A stretch of DNA of 64,000 bases from Ephemerocybe angulata (GCA_013368325.1 JAACJK010000163.1:868001-932000), one strand, 5' to 3'; shown: positions 9,104 through 21,520, numbered from the stretch's first letter. Notes: generated by a model not told the origin, from the letters alone. Numbers and translations: made by a program.

Positions 9104-12100
9104 TTATGAGGGTCCCATTGGCCCACGTCCACCCTGTCGTGCCTGTTGTTGCTGGAGGAGCATCTGCGAGGGCGACGGTCTACCCGGAGACGCCTGTGAC
9201 GGTGATGGCGAGGGGTGCCCATACGGACTCACAGGCGACGGGCCTCTCTGCTGAGGATGGCCGGCGAGGAGGTTACCGCTAGGCGACCGACCGTGCTGCT
9301 GTGGGGGGACCTGGGTGTTGATCAGAGGCCGTTGCTGGGGCATATAGCCTCCTGGGGCCGGCCCACTAAGCATATTTCCACTTATTTGGCGTCCATGGTG
9401 TTGTGGTTGTTGTCCATATGCTCCGTGTTGTTGGGGTTGCTGGGCATAGGCGCCTGGAGGGCCACCGTAGGCTTGATTAGGTCCGGGTGACGTGCGACCG
9501 GAGTATGCCTGGTTGGGGCCTGGAGACATACGTCCGTTGTAGGCTTGGTTAGGGCCGGGGGATGTCCGTCCATTGAATATTTGACCTGGGCCAGGCGATG
9601 GTTGTCGACCTGCGTATGCTTGATAAGGGCCAGGAGATGGCGAGCGATTCCCGTAAGCCTGGTTAGGGCCAGGCGAGACTCGACCAGCTAGCATGTTGCC
9701 GCTCTGTTGACGAACATGCTGAGGTGGCGCATACTGCTGTGAAGGGTCCGGGGAATGGCGGGGAGATGGGGTTTGATTGCGATTCTGGTGGCCAGCTGCC
9801 AGAATATTGTTGCTAGGTTGGCGTTGGTGTTGTGAAGGGGGGTATTGGTGGGTGGAGTGGGTATCAGTGGACGCCTCGTAAACAGATGCGGCAGAGTGAG
9901 GGGGGAGCATGTCCGTCGATTGGTATGCGGGGCTGGGTGACCAACTGCGTTCCTGTCCGGGACGATAGAGATCTCTTTGAGTCGCACTTGCATTAGCATA
10001 CTGGTATAAGGATCCTGGGCTAGTGAGAGATTGTGATGACTCCAGTCCTTGCTCGTGGAACGCCATTGCTCGGGGGCTGAGTAAATGCTCCTTCATAGAG
10101 TCGATAGGCCCAAGTTCGATGTCGAAAGTACTCCCTGGAGCCGGCCCTTTCTGGAGATAGTCACCATAACCAGTGAGCTTGGTGGTGCTGTTGCCGTACT
10201 GGCCGTTGATCATCGAAGCGTTGTCCAGCATATTGGTGGATGCCATAGAACGTTGGTCCCAGTCCAGCTCGCCACGGTCACGACGATAGAGCATAGGATC
10301 GTACTCGAGGTCGTTCTGGTTAATGGCCGCGATCTTGATGCCTCCGGGAACGATTTGGGCTTGCATGTTCTGTCCGCCGTATTCGTCCAACCTGGCCTTG
10401 TCGTTCTTAATCTTCCCTGTGTAGATTTGGCTCAACAGGGGCATCATCTTGGCGTGGAGCATGGGTGTGAACAGTTCGGTGTGCAGCGCAGGGTGACCAA
10501 AGCGCTTCTCGAGCTTGTTGCTCTTGTTGTCAGCCCGCTCAGAGTAGACCTTAGCCACACGGATTTCTTCTTCTGTAGGCTTGAAGTAACGGAACGAGGG
10601 CACGAACGCATGGTTGATGTAGAACTTGAAGGCGACGATGAAGAGGAGAGGCGGAACAGCGGAGACCCAGATGAAGGTGCGGAAACCCTTCTGGAGACCG
10701 ATGGTAAGGATCATCAACGACTGCATGAGCAGAACGCAGAAGAGCAATCGATTGATGACGACGTTCCAGAGGCGCTGAGGACAACGTCAATACTGGTTTT
10801 CAAAGCAAGAAAGCGGAAAGACTCACTCCACCACTTTCGACGCGAGAGACATAGACAAACATGAGCTGGTACTTGTATACCACGGAACCGAGCCAGAAGA
10901 CAATGCAGGCGGCCACTGCTACTAGAGGAGCTAGGGGTGCAAACACAAGTCCCACCGCAGCCATGAACAACTAGGAAGGATATTTGAGATACGACTTGAA
11001 ATAGCAAAAGAGGTAAACATACGATGTTAGAGCTGGTGATGAAGGATCTGTAAGCATTTGTTTTGGAAGTATATTCTGAGCTACTCACTAGTAGACAGCG
11101 TAAGGGAACATGGGGGGCTGGGTCCAATCTCGGATGTCTCTCGGTGTCCGTCCCATTACACTTCAAAAACGTCAAAACGGGCCCGCGGTTCAGAGATAGA
11201 AAACATACTGTGTCTTGAAGGAGAGCCAGATAAGGTTGATAATCTGAGCCAAGTCAAAGATAACAAGGAAACCACGGAGTCTGCGGAAAGCTCGTCAGTC
11301 AAAGAAAGAAGCGCAATGCAATTATAACCTACGGGAAGAAAGTCAACCAGTATGATGCCTGATTGATGTACGTCTTGTGGATTTCTGTCGGGAGGTCTGG
11401 GAAGACTTTGAGCGCCAAGAAGTTAATGTGGGGCGGAGGGAAACCGACTTTTTAAGCCTTTGACAATCTCTTCGAAACTCTGGTGCCCGACTTGTTGGAC
11501 GATCTCCTTGACCGAATCTAGAGCATGCTCAGTCGAATTTCTACCAAAACTCAGGAAGGACAGGGGACGCACTGAAGATGACACCGATCAAAGTGAAGAT
11601 GACCAGCTGGGAGATAACCAAGAAGGCAAAGTACCGCGCAACGACAGCTCGGTCAAGCTTGGAGTAAGTCAGCGCACCCATGAACTAAAAAAGGGGTTGT
11701 AAGCCAATGCAGTAGAACGGGTACGAGGACCGCCTACCTTGGTCAACCAGCGCATGATGATGGGAAGGAAGAACCCGAAGATGCCAGAGATCGTCGCAGG
11801 CAACACACCAGATGCAACTGCAAAAGAGCTCGGTGACTTGGATGCCCACTCGTCCAGGAACGGAACATAGATTCTGATCTAGAGGGCAAGAGGTCAGAAA
11901 TAAGAGTGGCGAAAGCGGGACTGGAGCAGCTTACTCCATCCAAATTGGCCAAGACTGAGATCACGAAAAGAGGGATGGTGTTGAAGAAGCAGACGAGGAT
12001 GAGCCACAAGACACCGATTATCTTCTTTCTGGCCAGCTCGCCATCGGTCTGGTCCATATTGCTCCACAGCTACATTTCGCGGTTTGAGCGGTGGTGCGCG

Positions 12101-13426
12101 AGATGGATCATTGAATACTTACGATATCCTTGGGATTGGGAGCAAGTTCGATCGAGGTTCCCAGAGGATGCTTGCCTTCCAGCTTCTCGGCGACAATATG
12201 AGCATAAGGGACAGCAGCCAAACTGGCAAATCCATAGTTTTCGGCTTTGCGACGGTCGATTTGGTGACGATAGTCTTCGATAGCTGCCTCGGTCTTGATT
12301 AGCTTCTTCCTAGAAATGAATGTCGAGATCAACATAAACACATCAAACGTAGAGAAAAGGAACACGGACGTGTAGTGATCAATAGCATCATAGGTTTTCC
12401 CTCCGCAGCCCATGAATCCTCCAATCCGGATGGTGGGTCGCTTAGCCTTGAGTTTATTCCCCTTCATGTAGCGCACGAGGATCTGCTCGAACTCGCGGAC
12501 GGTGTCGTTGTGATATTCGATGAGTTCCGGGAGTTGACCCACTTTGCGACCAATATGAACGCTGGTTGTTGGGTATGGCATGCCCAGGCCGTCAAAGATG
12601 CCCTTCAACGCTTCGTCGGTTTGCTTCTTCTTCGGTACAAGGCGAACTTGGAGCGTTCGTGCGTAGAAAGATTGGAGGTATTCAGGAGAACGGAACCAAG
12701 TATGGCGGAGTCGGATCATGGCTTTCCAGTGGATGTATACGGTGACCATGATGAGGATAGTGATGAGGTAGCTGACAACCACATGGGCGTAGAGGAAGTC
12801 GCCCTTGACGTCCCGGATGGTGAGCATGCTAAGAAGATCGCGACTCTTTGCATCTACGTTCTTGAGATTGTAGACGACATTGATTGGAATGAGAATGCCA
12901 CAGGCCAGAACCACGACACCAGTAAACAGCCAGCGAAGCAGGCGGTTAAAACGGAGAAAGGCCACAGCATCCAGGCCGATCTTGTCAAGGAGTTCTGGTT
13001 CTTTGGTGTTGGCCAAGGGAGGCAACCAGCCGAATAGATGGTCGGTTATGCGTGGAGGGGGCTTGTCGCCTTCGTGGTATTTGACTTTGGGTTCATAGAT
13101 GATCTGAAACGGATGGAAGTGTAAGAGAAGGAGACTCGAATGCGCGGCGTGGGAGGCTGTTGGGGGCACGAATTCACGCGCAATGCAGGAATGCGAGAGC
13201 CACAGTGGGAGATGGAAGGCTGCATACCTTGTTCTTGGGGCGAAGGAGGTTGAATACGACGACTGTGACGATCTATGGGAAGGTCAGTGCCTGCATGGGC
13301 TCTATGGTAACCAATACATACAGAAATGACGCTCATGAGCGCGACCTGCGAGCCTACGGCAGCGGGCGCCAGCGTCCGCGAGTTGTCATTGAAGACTTGG
13401 TCTGCAGCGCCAGTAATGACACTCAT
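9104..13426 (-). CDS. CSC1/OSCA-family calcium-permeable mechano/osmosensitive channel
   Basis: A multi-exon gene. A short first exon (MSVITGAADQVF...) is followed by a first membrane segment (IVTVVVFNLLRPKNK), the conserved link IIYEPKVKYHEG, and LFGWLPPL. Next come helices around LRWLFTGVVVLACGILIPIN and the cytosolic RRM-like PHM7 domain (RTLQVRLVPKKKQTDEAL). The 7TM region is spread over many small exons between about 12,074 and 10,700: ANLDG, GFFLPIIMRWLTK, FMGALTYSKLDRAVVARYF, PPMFPYAVYY, and FGSVVY-like helices. The last exon ends with a tail of about 450 residues rich in Pro, Gln and Ser, with repeated SPGPNQAY units. The family makes plasma-membrane or ER cation channels opened by osmotic or mechanical stress. 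The tail is unusually long and likely cytosolic. Confidence 0.88.
9380..9720 (-). repeat. Coding tandem repeat in the CSC1-like tail (SPGPNQAY units)
   Basis: Read on the minus strand, this part encodes successive 11-residue units of the form GR(T/M/V)SPGPNQAY(G/N/S). At least six are recognisable, with variants SPSPGPYQAYA and PSPGPGQIFN. They are flanked by three scattered SGNML-type motifs. On the plus strand this appears as a recurring TAGGCTTGGTTAGGGCC-like sequence. Each unit carries an SP dipeptide, a possible site for proline-directed kinases. Unit number may vary between strains. Confidence 0.85.
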
Positions 13427-13771
13427 GGTTCCGGCAGACGATTAGTAGGGAGGGACGACGAAATTATTGTTGTTGTGGGCGTGTGGGCAGGCGGCGTCGT
13501 CGTCGTCAAGGGCAGCGACCTGCGGGGAATATGGGAATAGCGACAGCAGTGGGGATGTATCCTGAAAGAAAGAAAAAGAAAGAGCGGAGTGGGAGAGACA
13601 GGATGCTTCGTCGAGAGAGCCAAGTCGGAGCCAAAGTAGCAGGTGGAGAGTCGAGAAATTAGAATGAAGGGCCCCTACTTTTCCTCAGACCACGTGATGT
13701 CCCACCCCATATTGTCCTCATTGGCTATTGTTCTCATGCTTTGTACTTGGTCTTTAAATACACTTTCTACG
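13427..13771. other. Upstream region of the CSC1-like gene
   Basis: About 345 bases between the CSC1-like start and the 3' end of the NFKBIL1-like gene, both minus strand. It must contain the CSC1 5' leader and promoter. A CCAAT element in reverse (ATTGG) lies near 13,719, and pyrimidine-rich stretches lie near 13,560-13,590 in the leader. No coding frame is convincing. Confidence 0.4.
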
Positions 13772-14879
13772 CTAATGGCCCTCTAATAGGTGGTTCAGAA
13801 CACGGCTAATTTGTTGAATGGCTTCCCGGACCTTCTCTTGGTCGCTCTCCTTCACCCGTCTCATGAAACGGCCCTCGAATTTATCAGGATGGAAACGTAG
13901 AAATGTCTCCCGCAGTATGTCTTTACGCGTCTTCTTGTCCCCAGAGTCCTTCCCAGCCAGAAGGAACGTCGATATCGTATCCTTCGTAAAGTCCTCTTCC
14001 ACGACACCGCTTGCTGGGTGGTATATCGGCCATGGTATTTCATCAAACTCCAACGGCCGTTCGGACAGCTCGGCACCGTTAGCTTCACCCAACAGCACCT
14101 TCCACTTGACGTGGTATTCGTCCTTGACGTGCGACTTCTTAGCCAGCTCTCGTTCCTTCTTCTTCCGCCGTCGCTCTTCCTCAGCCTCCTTCTCAAGCCT
14201 CCTGCTCTCTGCCTTCCGAGCCTTCTCCGCTGCTCTACGCTCCGCAGCAGCCGCCTTGCGACGAACATTTTCTGCATGTTCAGCAGCATGACTCTTCCTG
14301 AGTCACAAGCATCAGAGAGCCATGCAACATCAAGATAAAGATAACTGTCACGTACCTATACATTCCGAGTCTAATCCATTCTGCGTACTCGTCGTCGTCC
14401 AGGGTAGTCGGGTTCAGCTTTAGAAAGTCGTCTTCCTCGTACAGAACCTTCTCACTGCTCCCCGCCGCAGCGTTTCTCCATCGGTCAGGGACATGCACAA
14501 AGTCATTGAGGTGCGACTCCAACCCATCTAATCTCTCATCCTCTCCAAGCGCGCCGAACAGCCTGTCGCGAAACATCTCCTCTTCCATCTCTGCGTCGCG
14601 AACGTCGTCATCCATCCTATCTGGGTTGAACGAACTGCCCCGAGGATAGCCATGGCCGGGCTTCGATGGCCGTGTAGTTTCTGCAGAGATGTCGTCTTCG
14701 TCGCTCGAGGCCCATTTTCGCCGTTGCGTTACATCATCATCGGTGTCCTTATGGGCCCGTTTCGAAGATGATGCATACGAATGCTCAGAGCGTTTTCTCT
14801 TCTTCTCTTTTCGCAAAGCTTTGCGCTCTTGATGTGCAGCTTCTTCTTCAGGAGTTCGTTTGAGCTTCAGCTTGGGCAT
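13772..14879 (-). CDS. NFKBIL1-like protein with C-terminal HPD-containing domain
   Basis: Two exons, 14879-14356 and 14297-13772, give 349 residues. The N-terminus is highly charged (KALRKEKKRKRSEH, many Ser/Asp) and nuclear-looking. The middle is a long Arg/Glu/Ala coiled coil (ENVRRKAAAAERRAAEKARK then EEERRRKKKERELAKK). The C-terminus has YHVKWKVLL, PWPIYHP, DILRETFLRFHPDKFEGRF and REAIQQISRVLNHLL, the conserved end of the NF-kappa-B-inhibitor-like 1 family. No ankyrin repeats are visible, as is usual in fungi. HPD within LRFHPDKF recalls a J domain, but I do not see a full one. The family has been linked to mRNA processing; the role here is inferred. Confidence 0.8.
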
Positions 14880-15124
14880 GTAGTCTGGCGCCCGTGGGGT
14901 GGTGGTGGAGGAGAGAGAACATGGCGGTCAGGCTCGAACAGCAACAGACGCCAACATGACGCGACGAACAAATAGCGATCAACACAGCCGTGAGCTTGTA
15001 GTACATTGAAGTTGTAGGTACTTAGGTGAATCAGTGCACGTCTCACAATGAACTCGGGTCAGCATAGTTCAACTTTGAACTGTTTGAGTGGGTCGACAGA
15101 ATTTGAATTGGCATACGGCAACCA

Positions 15125-15771
15125 TTACGGAGTAGGCCGCCGAAATATGCCAACCACAAACTTGCGGATGGGTTCAACGGCTATGCGCGAGAAACCAGGG
15201 GCCAAATACAAGGACAAGCCAATACGGACCGGAAGGAGAGCCTAGTATGTATCGCAGAACAGGAGCTTCGTCGTGACCGTGCGCATAGAAAGTGTGAAGA
15301 CTTGAGACGCACCTTGGTGACAGCGTAAGCCACGACAGCGTTGGCCACATCACCCGCCAAATGCCCCGGTTTATGCGTCAACGCATCGACATCCGCCTTC
15401 TCCCCAGGCGCCCTCTTCTCGTACCCAAAGATCCCATATCGTGTCCCAACCCTCGCCGCCCATCTATCGCCTTCTGCCACCCAGCCGGAGAGCTTGTGTT
15501 TGCCCCACTGCGTCAAGTCTTTCGGCCTGGCCTCGTCCGACTCTGCAACTTGGAAAGTGGGGTCCTCGGTTATGGCTTTGATGAGCTTGTCGCCCACTCC
15601 GAGAGTTCGAGAGCCGTAGAAGGCAATGAAGAGAGGTGCGACGGCGGTGACCTCGTGAAGGATGCCGAAGGAGAGGATCAGAGACGAGAGTGGGGTGCCT
15701 GTCCTGGCGGATATCGCTTTGAGAGCTCCGGAATAGGCTCCAAATTTCGAGGAGGGGCCGCTTCCCGACAT
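15125..15771 (-). CDS. FAM210/DUF1279-domain mitochondrial membrane protein
   Basis: Two exons, 15771-15313 and 15241-15125, give 191 residues. The visible domain has ILHEVTAVAPLFIAFYG (first membrane helix), WGKHKLSGWVAEGDRWAARV, a second helix region DVANAVVAYAVTKALLPVRI, and the closing GLSLYLAPGFSRIAVEPIRK. This is the DUF1279 pattern found in FAM210A/B and fungal relatives, small proteins of the mitochondrial inner membrane. A classical long presequence is absent; the N-terminus is short and Ser/Gly-rich. The start codon is the first in-frame ATG. Assignment to the domain is firm; molecular function is not known from sequence. Confidence 0.8.
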
Positions 15772-16330
15772 TTCGCCTCAAGGCGAGTCTGTCGTTGCTG
15801 CTGTGTGGTGGAAGTCGAGGGAAAGGTGAAGAAGCGCCCGTCTTGGGACCGGGGGGCTAGCGGGCCGGAACTGAGCGCTGAGCGCTGACTCGCTTCGGAT
15901 GTTTCCTGGTTTCGAGAAATTGATTTGACTGGAGATGATATGTATACCTCGCCTTCGTCGTCTGTGGACGTACCCTGAGCTCACTACATGAAAGGGGGCT
16001 TCTCCAGGTTCGGCTGGGTTCGGAGACCTGGAATTGTAGCCAAAACTACACACTCTCAGGGGCGAACGGACGAGAGAAGCTCGGTCTAGCTCGGTGCCTT
16101 CACCGCATGTTCAGCGCGCATGTGAGCCCGAACCTAGCCGAGTCCATATAGAAATGCCACGCACATATCTTTTCCCTAACCCACTTGACGACACTCTATA
16201 AGCTCGAAGGTAACTGATGAACTCACTTGTCAGCAACCTATGAAAAGGCACGGGGAGGTGGATATAGGCAAAGCTATGAGGTCTTTTGTCGCCTTTCCTG
16301 ACTCTACAGTACCTCGCTGACCTCCAGAAC
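15772..16330. other. Divergent promoter region of the DUF1279 and DUF6533 genes
   Basis: About 560 bases between two divergently transcribed genes. The 5' exon of the DUF6533 gene is probably hidden in its right half, because the first recognised exon of that gene has no usable in-frame ATG. Otherwise I see no coding or structural signal. Confidence 0.4.
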
Positions 16331-18068
16331 CCAGCTACAATGGTACAGTGGCCGCAGCTTTCCCAGGACTGGCTGGCGACGTCAATGGAGGCCTCAGCGC
16401 GGAGGCGATCATTCATGCGTATAGGACGGAGAGGATGGCCAATGTGAGTGCATGCTTCATGGAGTTCTGCGGTCAGCTGCTTATCTTGCGTCCTAGTACT
16501 TGGTGAGCACCTTTTATCCCTCAAGAGGTCATGGCTCTGTCAAGGTTTTGTGACACTCTTTACTCAGAAAATTGCAACATTTACCCTTGCGGTAAGTTTA
16601 AATTTCGTCGTCCTCTGGCCTCATTCACTCGAGCCTCGAGGCACTCAACATGTACATGCGCTCAGGTTGCGGATTTCTTACACACGTACCCTGGCGAGGT
16701 ATGTGTCCTTGGAGCCTGTACGCCATTCATGTTCAACTTATGTTAACCCTGGGCACAACACCGGAAGGTTCGTCTCATGTGGACAGCCCCGCTCGGTCCC
16801 CCAAAGATCTTGTTCTTTTCCGTGCGGTACTTTACCCTAGCGATCAACACACTCGCCGTAACAAGTGGTAACTGTCCCTTACTTCCGCCGCTCCGGTTCT
16901 TATTCGACGTCCCTCCCAGGTTCCTTCCCAAACCACTATACAAATGACGGCTGTCTCGCTGCATTCAAACGCGTTGCAAGTAAGTGCCTGGTACCTCTTC
17001 AAAACATCTACTAGTAGCGACTAACCAAATAGCAGTGTCGTCTCCTTTTCTTTTTAGTGCGGCGGAAGGTGGGTACTACGATGGCCTGGAGTAAAGCTCA
17101 GCTCCGAAGAGTCGAACCTCATTCCAATTTCCCAGCCATCTTATTCTACCGCGTATGGGCATTCTCTGGCAGAACGAAGCGAATGCTGGTATACATAGCG
17201 ATCCAATTCATTGTAAGCCGTCCAAGCTTATGCTAGATCTGCTTACATTGGGACGGCTCCAGACAACTCGAGCGGCGGCATTCATACTTCTACAGAAGTT
17301 TCTCAGATCTCTCAAATGTGCGTCGACACCCCCAGTGAATCATAGATTTAAAATAATTGTTGGCTTACCACAGGCCCCCCTCTGCCTTTCTACAATAGTT
17401 GAGAAGTGGGATATCTCCAATATTAGCATATGTATACAGAGCGAAGGCAATAACCTGTTCTTCTCCGGTGTCTTCGCCGTCGTTCTGGTCAGTGTCACCA
17501 CCGCCACGTCGATCATGGTATATGCCGCGCTGCGTATCCACAGGCACTTCAACCTCGGCAGCCCACTCTTAATTGCATTCTACCGTGATGGAATTATCTA
17601 CTTTATCTGCCTTTCAGGTGTGTCCCGAGAGCCCATTTCAAGCACCCGATACCCAGCACTAATCAGACGGCGTATCAGTTCTAGCTTCGATCAACTTGGC
17701 GGCGAACTTGGTCAACCCAGGAGGATATCGTTTCTTCTTCACCCAGTTAGTCTCCCCTCCTCCCTAGTGTACTCAGCAGCTAAGTGGCTTTTCTCCGTGT
17801 CAGACTCGAGATAAGCCTCCACGGAATTCTATCCACTCGCATGCTTCTTCATCTCAGGGAGGTCGCTGCGAGAGGGCCTGACGCTTTTTGGAATCAGCGG
17901 CTTCCCGCTAATTGGACCGGGTCGTGGACCGGTGGGGACCACCCAAGAACGCTATCTCCTCTGCAATGTGGCAGTGTGAATGCTGAAGAGGGTGATACCA
18001 GTACATTAGTGCATGGACCGCATGAAACGTCGACGAGGGAGCCAGACCCGCGGACTCGAAATAATTAA
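16330..18068 (+). CDS. DUF6533-domain multi-pass membrane protein
   Basis: About ten short exons spell the family pattern. LSAEAIIHAYRTERMAN ends at 16443, then a 6-base micro-exon (16497-16502, Tyr-Leu). KIATFTLA (16568-16591) and VADFLHTYPGE (16666-16698) follow, the latter matching the conserved YDxxLTxxxEV motif. VRLMWTAPLGPPKILFFSV comes next from 16768. Later exons give PAILFYRVWAFSGRTKRML, LFFSGVFAVVLVSVTTATSI, PLLIAFYRDGIIYFICL, and near the end GILSTRMLLHLREVAARG. I count about seven hydrophobic helices. The family is very large in mushroom-forming fungi and of unknown function; it looks receptor-like. The true start is unresolved: upstream of the first exon its frame has a TGA and no ATG, so a further 5' exon is likely. 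Confidence 0.72.
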
Positions 18069-18694
18069 GCGCCCGTAATCAATACAACATCTTTCTGGGA
18101 CATGTCAAGATCAAGAGTCGAATCTAACGGCGTCTCAAGGCTCGAGACGGGGAACTCTTTCACGTCACAAGACAAAGAGGCTTACTACCCCTACAACCTG
18201 TTCTGGTTGACTTCTATCAGTAACGCCACCCCCTCTCCGAGACGTAGCTCGAAAGAGACGGGGTTCCGCAGTGATAGGGATTGCGGGACCTACATGTGTG
18301 CATTCGAACACTGTGCTAATCATCTTGGCTGTGGACTATTGTGGACACGGAAGATGGGGAAGATAGCTCTGTCGTCGCACTGAAGCCGCCGGCACAGGGT
18401 AGAGCTTGACTCAAGGTCCAGGAAATAAGCGCCGGTCGCTGACATGGATCTGAGCCCGCAAGAGCCCGCTCTATCTCCGCTTCATATTATTCGCTTGGTC
18501 TTCATTTTCAACTGAAGTGACCTTTTTGTGATGCACTGAGGCCGCCCTTTTCGCAGACAGCAACAGCTGAAACCGCGATATAGTTTTATGGCATAGAACA
18601 TGGCATCGGAGCCCGTGCCGACGACGAGAAAGCCCGATAATCGCGACACAAAGTAAGAGTACATTGTATGGAGCCACAAGGTCGGTGCCTCCAA
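18069..18694. other. 3'-to-3' intergenic region
   Basis: About 625 bases between the convergent DUF6533 gene and MFS transporter A. A 93-codon open frame at 18102-18383 has no recognisable features and no splice support. I expect 3' UTRs only. Confidence 0.4.
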
Positions 18695-20786
18695 TCAGAA
18701 TGTGTAGTAAAATCCTTCTTGCCCTTCGAGCGGTGCTGTAAGTTTTCCCTCTCGCATCTGCTTGTTCCGGTACCGGTGACGGGTGACAATCGCACAAAGA
18801 AGGAGCAAGACAACGCCTTGAGAGGCGAGGGTGGCAATAAGACCTGTGCGAAGCATGGCGGTGTATCAATGAAATATGCACAAGGTTCAAGGTCAAACGT
18901 ATGACATACCAGGAATATAGCGAGGTGCGTCTTGAGACCGGAAGACTGTAGAGGCCAAGAAGAAGCCGAATTCGGCGAGAGCCACAACCACAGCTGTTTG
19001 AACCGCCCTATGCACATTGTGCCGAAGTCAGCAAGTTTGTATTTTAACACTAGAGCAGAACGTCACAAAAATTACCGTTTGCTGTGAGACACCACGTTAG
19101 TGGAGGCCCAAGTGAGAGCACTGGTCGTCGCGGCAGAGTTTGCTGCGTTTGTGAGGAATACACCTTCGGCACGCGTTCAGTTAAGTTCAAAATGAAGTAA
19201 GTATGCGTGTAAAAGGACTTACCAAAGTAGCGAACATTGTCGTTTTGATGCCATGCGAGCAAAGAGTTTCCAAGTACACATAGGAGCGCCCCGCCGGCAA
19301 TGAATGAAGAGCGGTGTTGATACTTGTCGGCGAAATAGGCAACCGCCATGGTTGTTGGAACTGCGGGGGTGAACGAGGCGGCAACCTGAGATTTACATAA
19401 ATACGCAGTTAATTCCCAGAAAAGCGCGTTGATAAATAATCCTCCACCCACCCTGAGGAGAACACCTTTGCTATCATACCCCATACCGCCCAGAATTATG
19501 GGCACAAAAAGGCCTTGTACAGCTGTAGACGATGAAAACGTTCAGTAGCCGCACGAATGTCTAGTACTGGGTCGTTCTGTCTCACCGATAGGCAAAGTTC
19601 CGCACATGACAATGAAGCCGTATCCCCAGAGTGTCCAGTCGGAGAGATGTGTTTTCACCTTTTGGAAGGTGATAACGTCAGGGAGCGCGTCCCCACGGTC
19701 TTCGTCGATACGACGAATGATCAGAGCAGTTTGCTCTTTGGTGAGGAACTTGTTTTGCTCCGGGAAGCATGGGAGGAAGAAGAACGAGAGGCACGCCAAC
19801 ACAAGAGTGATAGTCCCCTCCACGATCTACAGGAAGTGGTTAAAATGCTAAAACGCCGACTTGGCTCATCGTGGCTTACGAAGATCCACCTCCAACCCTC
19901 CAGCCCACGCTTGCCATCGAGGAGAGACAACCCATAGGCAATGAGGGGGCTAAACGCGTTCATAAGCAACGAGATAAGATACCAGACAGCTGTGCTAAAG
20001 ATTACAATAGTTAGCGGTGCCGATGAGAGGGCAGCCTTAGACTCTTCAAGAAACTTACCGCTTCTGTATCTGATCGCGTCTATACCAGGCAGCGATGATC
20101 CAAAGGAGGGAAGCGAAGAATGGTGCCTAAGGACATCTGGTTGAGGATCCGAACCAAAAGGTGGCACGATCCTTACCTGGAAAGTTCCCAGAAGCATGCG
20201 AGTGACCAGTAAGGATTGCCAACTCTTCACAAAGCCCATGCTCAAAGCCACTGCTCCCCATGCCCCAACCATAAAGGTCAACCAGTTGCGGACACCAAAT
20301 CGACGCAGGCCAAGGGTTCCAGGCAATTGACTGAGCAGACCAGCGCATCAGACCACGACATCCTTGGACTCGAGAGATGATTGAAGGACTTACAGGAGGA
20401 TAAAAGGGACTGAATACATGCAAGCCACGAGGGTGTATCGTGAGCCCGCCGTTAGATTCTTTACAAAGTAATCAGTCGATTATTGGGGTACATGTTGGCT
20501 GAAACTACTCACCAATGTTTCTCCCATTCCGGCTGCGTAAACCAAGCCCAGGTTGGACTTGTCTATTGAATTGAACGCGCATAAAAGGGACAGGAGAGGT
20601 AAAACTCGGAGGTCTACTTGGAAGCTGCACACGGCCAGCGGTGCCCTCGTCAGAAATGCACCGACACCAGTCCAGAAGGGCTTACAGTGTACGACGCTCG
20701 AACGCAGGGTCGACATCAAGGCTAGATTCGATCTTCTCGATGGAACTGGTGTCTTTTTCCAAAGAGTCTGTACGCGAGGTAGACAT
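18695..20786 (-). CDS. MFS transporter A (anion:cation symporter family, allantoate-permease type)
   Basis: A multi-exon gene starting MSTSRTDSLEKDTSSIEKIE and continuing SLDVDPAFERRT, then SIDKSNLGLVYAAGMG. Conserved blocks follow: LRRFGVRNWLTFMVGAWGAV, GFVKSWQSLLVTRMLLGTFQ, the central-loop sequence PCFPEQNKFLTKEQTALII, RIDEDRGDALPDVITFQKV and HLSDWTLWGYGF. Then come VPTTMAVAYFADKYQHRSSF, a last helix GLIATLASQGVVLLLL and the end REGKLTAPLEGQEGFYYTF. These are hallmarks of the fungal Dal5/Tna1-like MFS branch with 12 helices. Known members import allantoate, nicotinate, biotin, pantothenate and similar organic anions; the substrate here cannot be told. Start, end and most blocks match transporter C (35.5-37.4 kb) closely, so they are paralogues. 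Confidence 0.88.
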
Positions 20787-21520
20787 GTCCGATTCGAGGG
20801 GAGGAGAAGGAGTGGGGTAAGGAAGAGATCCGAACCTCATTCTTCACTTCTGTGACGAGGGGTTTCTTATAGAGCATTGACTGGGCGTACTCCGGGCAGT
20901 AGATAGGAGCGAATGAACAGAAGTCACGTAAGTGCTATTCCGAGTTCGAATGTGGTTTGCCAAGTGTATCGAAACTGTGGACGGCAGGTACAGAGGCGAT
21001 CTCGGCCCCTCTCCCATCCACAGAGATGAACTTCCGATTCCCAGGGAAAGAAAGAACAGGCAATTGCAAGCTAGTCCCTTCAAGTCGTCTGGCCCATACC
21101 TTTGCCAGGTCCTGTGTACAATGGAAACGCAGCCGTCGGTCGCGGTCACAATAGCCTTGCTTCCACCGGAAGTCCGAGGATTATAGGGAAGGTGACAGCA
21201 GCCCCTGCCAGTGGGAGATGTAGGAGGTTCGTGCCACAGAACTTTCTTGTGACGTTCTGAGGTGAGGATGACTGAAGGAGGGCAAGGGAATGGTGCTGAA
21301 GCGTTCCTGAAGAGATTATCTTTATACATCCACTTGATAGATACCGATTACGAGTTCTTGCGTGTGCGCTGGATATTACACAGTCGAGGTAGGTATTAGG
21401 GCGGTAGAAGATGGCGATCGAACATCAAGAAGCTTAGCCCTAACCCTATGCTTGTGTTCTTCCCTGCGGACACCCGCCAACTTTGATGCCGACGTTTGCC
21501 TAGGTTTGCCTTCCCCACTC
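20787..21520. other. Divergent promoter region, transporter A / mitochondrial RRM-like gene
   Basis: About 730 bases between divergent genes. Open frames here are short and unsupported. No repeat or RNA gene is apparent. Confidence 0.4.

Noticed and set aside
10085..10864. 259-codon plus-strand open frame
   Set aside because: Antisense to the CSC1-like last exon; composition follows the complement of that coding sequence.
12375..13037. 220-codon plus-strand open frame
   Set aside because: Antisense to the PHM7 cytosolic domain of the CSC1-like channel.
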